In this document: one piece after another, positions 1 through 5,702 of the stretch
Layout of the letters: every line of letters begins with the position of its first letter
Position numbering within the stretch: the first letter of the stretch is position 1
Source: Bacilli bacterium
GTDB lineage: Bacteria > Bacillota_I > Bacilli_A > RF39 > UBA660
NCBI GenBank assembly: GCA_028685445.1
Contig: JAQUDY010000049.1
Coordinates: forward strand, 1 to 7,181
DNA length: 7,181 bases
Direction: 5' to 3'
Program-made: the position numbers and the translations under genes
Notes under the pieces: model-generated
What the model saw: the letters and a program-made list of their open reading frames with translations, nothing else
Told to the model about the DNA's origin: nothing
The model's database searches: none

Positions 1-75
1 CTTATAGGCATTTACACCAAAGTAGCCCTCTCTATAATATATTATTATAAACCTTTGTTCTTCAAAACAAATCTA
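1..75 (-). promoter_or_regulatory. T-box riboswitch leader, 5' part only (cut by window edge)
   Basis: The RNA expected from the promoter at 82-110 carries GAAGAACAAAGG near its 5' end, then AGAGAG (28-33), GGC (25-27), GGTGTAAAT (10-18) and GCC (7-9). GGC and GCC can pair around the GGTGTAAA loop. This order (AGAGAG, short stem, GGTG-x-AA loop, closing strand) is the usual signature of the distal part of T-box stem I. T-box leaders sense uncharged tRNA and control aminoacyl-tRNA synthetase or amino-acid genes in Firmicutes. The specifier codon, antiterminator and gene lie beyond the edge, so the amino acid cannot be read. Because relA-dtd lead to hisS-aspS in Bacillus, hisS is my guess for the gene. 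The identification rests on motif recognition without a covariance-model search. Confidence 0.6.
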
Positions 76-81
76 TCTATG

Positions 82-110
82 ATTTTACTGTAATTATAAT
101 GCTTTGTCAA
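82..110 (-). promoter_or_regulatory. sigma-A promoter for a gene beyond the left edge
   Basis: On the minus strand there is a perfect -35 box TTGACA (105-110), a 17-base spacer and a -10 box TAAAAT (82-87). Transcription would start near position 75 and run off the left end of the window. It is the best promoter in the window by match to consensus. It lies just downstream of the uvrC stop codon, so it starts a separate unit that does not depend on uvrC, and it feeds directly into the T-box-like leader. Confidence 0.8.
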
Positions 111-117
111 GTAAATC

Positions 118-140
118 TAAAATAAAAATTGCTTATTTTA
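118..140 (-). terminator. weak AT-only hairpin after uvrC
   Basis: A perfect 8-bp inverted repeat (TAAAATAA at 118-125, TTATTTTA at 133-140) with a 7-base loop lies 13 bases past the uvrC stop. The stem is all A/T and no clean T-run follows it, so it would be a weak terminator at best. It is the only candidate between uvrC and the downstream promoter. Confidence 0.25.
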
Positions 141-152
141 TACTAATTATGC

Positions 153-1919
153 TTAATCTAATTCTTTTAAAAAATCATATAAATTAGTAGCTATTTTTAA
201 AGGTAGGTGCTTAGCTAGTTCATTAATGCTTTTATCTTTCATATTTTTTACACTACCAAATGCTTTTATTAATTCTTTTTTTCTAACATTTCCTATTCCA
301 GGGATATTATCAAGTACACTGGAAATAGATCCTTTACTTCTTATTTGTTTATGATAATTAATAGTGTATCTATGTACTTCATCTTGAATTCTTGTTAAAT
401 AGTGAAATAAATTACTTGTTTTATCTATATTATAAGATTCTAAAGATTTACCATCAATTAAATCATTAGTTTTGTGATATTTGTTTTTTACTAACCCACA
501 AACTTTTATATCTAGTAAAAGAGCATCTAATACTTCATTTGTTGCTCTTATTTGATTTACACCACCATCTACTATAATTAACTCTGGCAGTTCTTCGTTA
601 TTTAAAAGAGCTCTTTGATACCTTCTATATATAACTTCTTTCATAGTATTAAAATCATCATTTTTCCCTAATACTATTTTATATTTTCGATATTTATTTT
701 TAGCTGGTTCTCCATTAATAAATACTACCATTCCTGAGACGGAAAACGAACCAAATAGATTAGAGTTATCAAAAATATCGATTCTATTAATATTTATCCC
801 TAAAAGTGCGGATAATTCTTCATTAGCGCCTTTAGTTCTTTCCAACTTTAATTGAGCTTTTTTAAAATTATTTTGGTGATTAATTTTAGCATTATCTTTA
901 GCTAATAATAATAATTTTTTCTTTTTCCCTCTTTCTGCAGTTAATACTTTAGATTTAAGAACTGATTTTAATGTTTCTAAATTAAGTTCTTCAGGAAAAT
1001 ATATTTCAGTTGGTATTTCTTTTTTTTGATAAAATAAAGCTATATATGTTTCTACTTCTTCTATATAATTATCTGTAACTGTAAATATATCATTAAAAGT
1101 TCCTATTAATTTACCACTTCTAATAAATAAAAATTCGATAGCTAGATAGACATTATCAAAATAATAATTAACTACATCAATATTTTCTTTATTTAAAAAT
1201 TCTACTTTTTGTTTTTCAAGAACTATTTCTATATACTCAAGTTCATTTTTTAACTCTAATGCTAATTCATAATTCATCTCTTTAGAGTAATATTCAAGTT
1301 TTTCTATTATTTTGTTTTTAATTATTTTTTCGTTGCCTCTTAAAAAAGATAATATTTCTGTTTCCATCTTCGTTATTTCATCTTCACTAATCTCTTTTAC
1401 ACAGTATCCTAAACATTCTTTAATATGATAATAGAGACAAACTTCTTTAGGCATTCCAGGGCATTTTTTAAGAGGATATAATCTATTAATAAGATTAACT
1501 ATTCTCCTAGCAGCATACGCATTAACGTAAGGACCGAATAATATTTTATCTTTATGTTTTTTAACTTTTAAATATCTTACTATTCTTAAAGACGGAAAAG
1601 GTTTTTTAGTATATTCAATATATGGATAACTTTTATCATCTTTAAGTAAGATATTATATTTAGGGCTATATTCTTTGATTAGATTTAACTCTAGAATAAA
1701 AGCTTCAAGCTCACTATCAGTAATAATATATTTAAAATATGAAATTTCACTTATCATTTTAGCTGTTTTTCCACTGTTTTTTCCACGAAAATATGAACTT
1801 AAACGTTTTTTTAAGTCTTTTGCTTTACCAATATAAATAATAACATCATTATTATTATACATTTGATATGATCCCGGTTTACTTGGGACTAAATCTAATT
1901 CATTTTTAAACATGTGCAT
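153..1919 (-). CDS. uvrC: UvrC, excinuclease ABC subunit C
   Basis: UvrC makes both incisions flanking a DNA lesion in nucleotide excision repair, acting on the UvrB-DNA complex in the cytoplasm. Numbering from the chosen Met, the GIY-YIG nuclease domain fills about residues 8-90, with PGSY, YIGKAK, a catalytic-type Arg39, Glu77 and Asn89 in KYNILL. Four cysteines at 153, 161, 169 and 173 match the family's Fe-S-type cluster. A UVR UvrB-binding motif lies near 200-235. The RNase H-like nuclease domain shows FDNSN (Asp384), VDGG (Asp451) and DEVHR (His516), so the second active site is intact. Helix-hairpin-helix repeats close the protein (about 538-588). Its ~588 residues are normal for UvrC. 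The frame also opens with a Met at 1940, but that lies upstream of the likely -10 box; Met at 1919 or 1913 gives the usual distance to the PG motif. None of the starts has a clear ribosome binding site. It is transcribed alone. Confidence 0.96.
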   Translation of the reverse strand: MHMFKNELDLVPSKPGSYQMYNNNDVIIYIGKAKDLKKRLSSYFRGKNSGKTAKMISEISYFKYIITDSELEAFILELNLIKEYSPKYNILLKDDKSYPYIEYTKKPFPSLRIVRYLKVKKHKDKILFGPYVNAYAARRIVNLINRLYPLKKCPGMPKEVCLYYHIKECLGYCVKEISEDEITKMETEILSFLRGNEKIIKNKIIEKLEYYSKEMNYELALELKNELEYIEIVLEKQKVEFLNKENIDVVNYYFDNVYLAIEFLFIRSGKLIGTFNDIFTVTDNYIEEVETYIALFYQKKEIPTEIYFPEELNLETLKSVLKSKVLTAERGKKKKLLLLAKDNAKINHQNNFKKAQLKLERTKGANEELSALLGININRIDIFDNSNLFGSFSVSGMVVFINGEPAKNKYRKYKIVLGKNDDFNTMKEVIYRRYQRALLNNEELPELIIVDGGVNQIRATNEVLDALLLDIKVCGLVKNKYHKTNDLIDGKSLESYNIDKTSNLFHYLTRIQDEVHRYTINYHKQIRSKGSISSVLDNIPGIGNVRKKELIKAFGSVKNMKDKSINELAKHLPLKIATNLYDFLKELD

Positions 1920-1928
1920 CACATTTAT

Positions 1929-1934
1929 AGTATA
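1929..1934 (-). promoter_or_regulatory. probable -10 box for uvrC
   Basis: TATACT on the minus strand sits 9 bases before the ATG at 1919. Transcription from it would begin at about 1920-1923, giving a leader of zero to four bases if 1919 is the start. No good -35 box is seen at 16-18 bases upstream. The assignment is tentative, but it fits the lack of any Shine-Dalgarno sequence. Confidence 0.4.
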
Positions 1935-1957
1935 CAACAAAATAATGAATTTTAGTG

Positions 1958-1963
1958 TATAAT
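1958..1963 (+). promoter_or_regulatory. -10 box for the yigZ-like/yrzE-like pair
   Basis: A perfect TATAAT preceded directly by TG lies 16 bases before the ATG at 1980. The region 17-18 bases upstream matches TTGACA only poorly (for example ACAACA at 1934-1939). It is back to back with the uvrC -10 box; the two hexamers are 23 bases apart. The transcript leader would be only about 10 bases, beginning almost at the GGTGG ribosome binding site (1971-1975). Confidence 0.5.
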
Positions 1964-1979
1964 TATATCTGGTGGTTAA

Positions 1980-2333
1980 ATGAAATTAATAAGTACCTCT
2001 TTAATTGTTGAAAAGAAAAGTAAATTTTATGGTTATTTATATTTTCTTAATTCCAGTGATGAAGTAAAAGTAATCTTAAATACAATAAAAAAAGAACATA
2101 AAAAAGCAGTACATTATCCGTATGCTTATATATTATTAAATACAGCTAGCAAAACAGACGATAAAGAACCTCATAATACTGCTGGTATTCAAATACTTAA
2201 CGTTTTAAAGCGAAACAATTTAAATAGTCACATTTTAGTTATTGCAAGATACTTTGGCGGAACTAAGCTTGGAGCTCCCACTCTTCTTAGAACTTATGCA
2301 AAATGTGCGAATGAGTGCATAAAAAAAACTTAA
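1980..2333 (+). CDS. YigZ/IMPACT-family protein, N-terminal domain only
   Basis: This matches the N-terminal IMPACT (UPF0029) domain of bacterial YigZ/YvyE proteins. Visible family features are the KKSKF start of the fold (residues 12-16), the KKEHKKAVH helix end (37-45), DDKEPHNTAG (60-69, usual form DDGEPSGTAG) and RYFGGTKLG (90-98, usual form RYFGG-KLG followed by a glycine-rich turn). It is 117 residues, against about 200-210 for full YigZ, and stops right after the IMPACT domain, so the C-terminal DUF1949 domain is absent. No related sequence follows the stop codon, because the next gene begins within 30 bases. The exact role of bacterial members is unclear; eukaryotic IMPACT regulates translation through Gcn2. 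The GGTGG at 1971-1975 supports the start. It is probably cotranscribed with the membrane-protein gene downstream. Confidence 0.85.
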   Translation: MKLISTSLIVEKKSKFYGYLYFLNSSDEVKVILNTIKKEHKKAVHYPYAYILLNTASKTDDKEPHNTAGIQILNVLKRNNLNSHILVIARYFGGTKLGAPTLLRTYAKCANECIKKT

Positions 2334-2350
2334 ATTCATAACTTTAAATT

Positions 2351-2356
2351 AGGTGG
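2351..2356 (+). promoter_or_regulatory. ribosome binding site deciding a TTG start
   Basis: AGGTGG ends five bases before TTG at 2362. An upstream in-frame GTG at 2353 overlaps this site and has no ribosome binding site of its own, so TTG is the better start. The ten bases GGTGGTTAAA recur in front of the yigZ-like gene at 1971-1980, where they lead into ATG. Confidence 0.7.
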
Positions 2357-2361
2357 TTAAA

Positions 2362-2727
2362 TTGATTGATAAATTGATAAAATTCTCTAAAATAATGTTA
2401 GTTCCATTAGGTGTTATTTTCTTAATTCCTATTATATTATCTATTTTAAACTTATTTAATATAAAAACTTTTAGTTTTTCTTTACTTATTATTATAATAA
2501 TAACATCATTAATTTCCGGTTATTTAGTCGGTAGGAAAACTAAAGAAAAAGGTTATATTAATGGAATATTATTTGGTATATTACTATCTATCGTAATGTT
2601 TATAATTAGTTTATTTTTTAAAAATAATTATAGTTTAAATACACTGTTATATTTTTTGATTATTATTGTCTCTAGTACTATTGGTTCTATAATAGGTATT
2701 CAAAAAAATGAAAAAAAAGCATCTTAG
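2362..2727 (+). CDS. small four-helix membrane protein, YrzE/TIGR04086 type
   Basis: A 121-residue, very hydrophobic protein starting at TTG. Four membrane segments are visible, at about residues 10-32, 38-57, 65-87 and 92-113, with Lys-rich ends (KTKEKG in the middle loop and NEKKAS at the C-terminus). Small residues (Gly/Ser) in helices 2-4, as in SGYLVG, GILFGI and STIGSIIGI, are typical of the TIGR04086/YrzE family. In Bacillus subtilis yrzE lies close to spoVB and yrzD (comN), both of which have counterparts in this window, and this supports the family call. Function is unknown. The gap to the preceding gene is 28 bases with no promoter, so the two are likely one transcript. The last codons form the 5' arm of a terminator hairpin and the stop codon TAG lies in its loop. 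Family assignment rests on size, topology and context. Confidence 0.7.
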   Translation: MIDKLIKFSKIMLVPLGVIFLIPIILSILNLFNIKTFSFSLLIIIIITSLISGYLVGRKTKEKGYINGILFGILLSIVMFIISLFFKNNYSLNTLLYFLIIIVSSTIGSIIGIQKNEKKAS

Positions 2728-2735
2728 TGCTTTTT
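2714..2735. terminator. bidirectional intrinsic terminator shared by convergent genes
   Basis: AAAAAGCA (2714-2721) pairs perfectly with TGCTTTTT (2728-2735) around the six-base loop TCTTAG. In the plus direction the stem runs into TTTTTATTTATTTT; in the minus direction it runs into a T-run followed by CATTTTTTTG. It therefore can end both the yrzE-like transcript and the comN-relA-dtd transcript. It overlaps the last codons and stop of the plus gene and reaches the dtd stop codon at 2734-2736. Confidence 0.75.
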
Positions 2736-3177
2736 ATTTATTTTGAGAATCTATTATAATTGTTACCGGTCCATCATTTTCTATATTAACTAACATGTCT
2801 GCTCCAAATATTCCTGGATAGGTTTTTATTTTCTCATTTAATTTATTATTAAAGTCTTCATATAACTGGATGCTCTCATCCCCACTCATTGCGTTAATAT
2901 AACTTGGTCTATTACCATCTTTAGTATTTGCTTGTAAAGTAAACTGGCTAATTGATAAAATTTCTCCTTGCACATCCAAAATACTTTTATTCATAATCCC
3001 ATCATTATCGTCAAATACTCTTAAGTTAAGTATTTTTCTAACTAAATAGTTTATATCCTCTTCTGTATCATTTTTTGCAATACCTACTAATATAACAAAA
3101 CCTGTGCCAATTTTATTAATTATTTCACCTTTTACAGAAACACTACCTTTTTTACATCTTTGAATTACAACTTTCAT
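2734..3177 (-). CDS. dtd: D-aminoacyl-tRNA deacylase
   Basis: Dtd hydrolyses D-amino acids (and misacylated glycine) from tRNA in the cytoplasm, recycling the tRNA and proofreading chirality. The protein is 147 residues, the usual size. It begins MKVVIQRCKKGSVSV, like the family's MR-V-QRV--A-V-V start. It carries the active-site SQFTL motif (residues 77-81, with Thr80), GNRPS (88-92), FGADM (124-128) and the NDGPVT motif whose Gly136-Pro137 is the Gly-cisPro pair that rejects L-amino acids. All key residues are present, so it should be active. The ATG overlaps the relA stop by four bases (ATGA). GGAGG at 3185-3189, inside the end of relA, supplies the ribosome binding site, which points to translational coupling. 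relA-dtd adjacency is common in Firmicutes. Confidence 0.97.
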   Translation of the reverse strand: MKVVIQRCKKGSVSVKGEIINKIGTGFVILVGIAKNDTEEDINYLVRKILNLRVFDDNDGIMNKSILDVQGEILSISQFTLQANTKDGNRPSYINAMSGDESIQLYEDFNNKLNEKIKTYPGIFGADMLVNIENDGPVTIIIDSQNK

Positions 3178-5309
3178 CTTATAACCTCCAGTACAAAGTC
3201 TAATAATTTTAATTCATCTATATAAGAATTTAATTCTTCATTATTTTTAACTTTTACAAATAATTCATAATCAATTGATATATCAGTCTTATACTCTTTA
3301 ATACTATTTATTGAAACACTTTTTAAACTTGCTTTTGTTACTATCTCTAAAATATGATTCTTAAGGGAATTAGTTTTAATAATAATCCTTACATCAAATA
3401 AGCTATTAGTAGTTAACTCTTTATTCCATGAAACATCAATTAATCTTGTTTTAGTATTAGATATATTAGTACAGTCTGTTTTATGAACTGTTACACCTTT
3501 TCCTTTGGTAATATAACCAATGATCTCATCACCTGGTACTGGATTACAGCAAGCAGCCATTGTTACTAATATATTATCTGTTCCTGCTACAATTACATCA
3601 TTTTTATAATTTTCTTTTGCATTTGAGCCTTTATTAACTCTTGATAACATAATATCTTGAACTGACTTTTTATCTTCAAAGATTAAGTTAACTATATAAA
3701 CTGATGTATATCTTAATGACCCAATGCTTAATAATAGTTCTTCGTAAGAAGATATTTTTAAATCTTTAAGTACTTTATTAATATTATCATCAGTTAATAC
3801 TTCACTTATAATTAATTTTTGTTTTCTTATTTCTTTTTCAAGTAGATTTTTTCCTCGTTCAATATATGACTCTCGATCATGCTTACTGAAGTATGATTTA
3901 ATTTTATTTTTAGCTTGAGTAGTTTTAATAAAGTTTAACCATTCTTTACTTGGTTTAGCACTTTTGTTTGTATTAATTTTGATTATATCTCCATCATTTA
4001 ATGCATAATCTAGCGGAACTATATTATCATTAACAATTGCACCGACTGTTTGATCTCCCACATCTGAGTGAATTCTATAAGCAAAATCAATTGGTGTTGA
4101 ACCTGATGGAAGTTCCATGACATCGCCTTTAGGAGTAAAAACATATATTTGTTCTTTTAAAAATTCCTCTTCCATATTTCGAGCAAATATTTCATCACTT
4201 TGTTCATCAATATTACTTTCAATAACATTTCTAAATAGCTCTAATTTCTGTTCCATTAAACTTTGAATACTTTTTCCATGTTCTTTGTATGACCAGTGAG
4301 ATGCTATACCATGCTCAGCAATTTCATCCATTTCAGGAGTTCTTAATTGAATTTCAAAAATATTGCCATCTATTCCAAATACTGCAGTATGAAGTGATTG
4401 ATACATATTAGCTTTAGGCATCGCGATAAAATCTTTAAATCTTTTAGGAATTGAGCGGTATTTTGAATGAATTAATCCTACTGCTAAATAACAATCACTT
4501 TCAGTTGGAACAATTAATCTCATAGCTAAAATGTCGTAAATATCCGACCATTTTCTTCCAGTTGTAAGTTTACTATAAATACTATAAACACTTTTAACAC
4601 GGGCTTTTATTTGAAATTTAATGCCATGATCAGATAAAATATCCGATATATTGTTTTTCATCTCTTCTAAATTATTGGCAAGATACTCTCTTGTTCCTGT
4701 TAATTTTTCTAAGATTTCATTATAAATATCAGGTTTACCGTGTTTTAAACATAAATCTTCTAATTCACTTTTTATACTATTAATGCCTAATCTATGAGCT
4801 ATAGGAATTAAAACTTCCATAGTTTCTTTTGCTTTTTGTTTTCTTTTAGATTCTGGAAGAGCATCAGCAGTTCTCATATTATGTAATCGATCAGCTAATT
4901 TAATAATTAAAACGCGGACATCTTCACTAATACCAACTAATACTTTTCTTAAATAAATACTAGAAGATTCATTATAATCTGTTAATTTGAGTTTTTTTAA
5001 TTTAATTAAGTTATCTATAATTATTTTTACTTGTGTTCCGTATTTAGTTTCAATGAAATCTAAAGTAACTCCACTTAATGTTGGAGTTTCATGAAGCAAT
5101 GCTGCTACAATAGTTGTTGCATCAACATTTAAATCTGCTACTATTCCAGTTACTATTAAAGCATGGTTTATTTGAGGTTCTCCATTTTTTCTAAACTGTC
5201 CATCATGAGCTTTTTTAGCAAATTTATACGCTTCATTAATCATTTCTAGCTCACTAGAAGTAAAATCATTATCTTTAGTTTTCTTTAAGATATAATTTAT
5301 TGTGTACAT
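3174..5309 (-). CDS. relA: Rel/RelA (p)ppGpp synthetase with degenerate hydrolase site
   Basis: A long RSH-family protein (711 residues; about 735 in Bacillus) that controls the stringent-response alarmone (p)ppGpp. Domains in order: HD hydrolase (about 25-190), synthetase (about 230-345), TGS (388-447), helical and zinc-finger region (450-620, Cys587, Cys588, His609, Cys613) and a C-terminal ACT domain (about 635-711). The synthetase looks active: RVKS (237-240), YDILAMR with Asp259, RFKD (290-293, the RXKD motif of bifunctional enzymes), NMYQSLHT (301-308) and EIQLRT with Glu319. TGS His414, which contacts the tRNA end in the family, is present. In the HD domain His49, His73, Asp140 and Asn144 remain, but the motif H-D-V-V-E-D-T reads HETPTLS (73-79). 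The metal ligand Asp is Glu and the catalytic Glu-Asp pair is Thr-Leu, so hydrolysis is probably lost. AAGGAG at 5318-5323 precedes the ATG. Confidence 0.95.
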   Translation of the reverse strand: MYTINYILKKTKDNDFTSSELEMINEAYKFAKKAHDGQFRKNGEPQINHALIVTGIVADLNVDATTIVAALLHETPTLSGVTLDFIETKYGTQVKIIIDNLIKLKKLKLTDYNESSSIYLRKVLVGISEDVRVLIIKLADRLHNMRTADALPESKRKQKAKETMEVLIPIAHRLGINSIKSELEDLCLKHGKPDIYNEILEKLTGTREYLANNLEEMKNNISDILSDHGIKFQIKARVKSVYSIYSKLTTGRKWSDIYDILAMRLIVPTESDCYLAVGLIHSKYRSIPKRFKDFIAMPKANMYQSLHTAVFGIDGNIFEIQLRTPEMDEIAEHGIASHWSYKEHGKSIQSLMEQKLELFRNVIESNIDEQSDEIFARNMEEEFLKEQIYVFTPKGDVMELPSGSTPIDFAYRIHSDVGDQTVGAIVNDNIVPLDYALNDGDIIKINTNKSAKPSKEWLNFIKTTQAKNKIKSYFSKHDRESYIERGKNLLEKEIRKQKLIISEVLTDDNINKVLKDLKISSYEELLLSIGSLRYTSVYIVNLIFEDKKSVQDIMLSRVNKGSNAKENYKNDVIVAGTDNILVTMAACCNPVPGDEIIGYITKGKGVTVHKTDCTNISNTKTRLIDVSWNKELTTNSLFDVRIIIKTNSLKNHILEIVTKASLKSVSINSIKEYKTDISIDYELFVKVKNNEELNSYIDELKLLDFVLEVIR

Positions 5310-5317
5310 TATGTAGT

Positions 5318-5323
5318 CTCCTT
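5318..5323 (-). promoter_or_regulatory. relA ribosome binding site overlapping the comN-like stop
   Basis: AAGGAG ends eight bases before the relA ATG. Its first two bases are part of the TAA stop codon (5322-5324) of the upstream gene, so ribosomes ending there arrive directly on the relA initiation site. This supports one operon with coupled translation. Confidence 0.75.
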
Positions 5324-5621
5324 ATAATAAGTTTTCTCTATTCTTTTTGTTATTTACTTTATTCTTTTTAATTCTATTTTGAAGAATTTTGACCATATAA
5401 TCTTCTAAAATACTATTTGGGGTTGATAAAATATCATTAACCATCTCACCTAAAGTTAATTTCTGGGAATTTTGCCAATAATTTTTATGTAAATATCTCC
5501 AAATATCATCTTCATTAATATAATTAATGTTATTTCTTTTTAATTCTATAACTTTTGAATTTAATGCAGGTGTTAATTTTTGATATAACTCCTCTAAATT
5601 ATTAAATTTAAAACTATCCAT
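5322..5621 (-). CDS. ComN-like post-transcriptional regulator family protein
   Basis: A 99-residue soluble, Lys/Asn-rich protein. It resembles the small Bacillus family of ComN (YrzD). Visible features are LTPALNSKVIE (residues 16-26; family form L-PAL-SK--EF), a middle segment with DDIWRYLHKNYWQ (38-50), LGEMVNDIL (57-65; family form LHE-V--IL) and a DYMVKIL helix (74-80). A basic, disordered tail (KKNKVNNKKNRENLL) ends the protein and is longer than in ComN. In B. subtilis ComN acts after transcription on the comE late-competence mRNA; whether that role holds here is unknown. Context helps: yrzD lies in the spoVB-yrzE-relA neighbourhood of Bacillus. It is the first gene of the operon with relA and dtd. 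AAGGAG at 5629-5634, seven bases from the ATG, fixes the start. Confidence 0.72.
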   Translation of the reverse strand: MDSFKFNNLEELYQKLTPALNSKVIELKRNNINYINEDDIWRYLHKNYWQNSQKLTLGEMVNDILSTPNSILEDYMVKILQNRIKKNKVNNKKNRENLL

Positions 5622-5663
5622 TTTTATTCTCCTTAAATAAATTTAATCGTCCTTCATATATTT

Positions 5664-5692
5664 ATTATATAACAAAGTTAGTTTTTTTTAAA
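5664..5692 (-). promoter_or_regulatory. promoter of the comN-relA-dtd operon
   Basis: On the minus strand a perfect TATAAT (5664-5669) is preceded at 17 bases by TTTAAA (5687-5692, four of six matches to TTGACA). The leader to the ATG at 5621 would be about 35 bases and contains the AAGGAG site. No hairpin or binding-protein operator was recognised. Confidence 0.6.
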
Positions 5693-5697
5693 GGAAG
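5690..5697 (+). promoter_or_regulatory. ribosome binding site of the flippase gene
   Basis: AAAGGAAG lies five bases before the ATG at 5703 and fixes that start. It shares bases with the -35 region of the divergent operon promoter. The plus-strand promoter itself is unclear: the AT-rich core TTATTATATAAC (about 5662-5673) could serve as a -10 region for both directions. Confidence 0.6.
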
Positions 5698-5702
5698 ATT
5701 AA

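Noticed and set aside
1920..1940. Upstream in-frame Met (1940) as the uvrC start
   Set aside because: It lies upstream of the probable -10 box, has no ribosome binding site, and adds seven residues that precede the normal UvrC N-terminus.
2332..2351. TTAAA/TTTAA inverted repeat between the yigZ-like and yrzE-like genes
   Set aside because: Only five A/T pairs and no T-run; not distinguishable from chance in such AT-rich DNA, and it does not look like a terminator.
2353..2361. GTG at 2353 as the start of the membrane-protein gene
   Set aside because: It overlaps the AGGTGG site that is ideally placed for the TTG at 2362 and has no ribosome binding site of its own.
3174..3176. relA ends in TGA, raising the possibility of a Mycoplasma-type code in which TGA is Trp
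   Set aside because: Trp codons checked in relA and the flippase are TGG, all frames are intact under the standard code, and reading through TGA would add only three codons before TAA.
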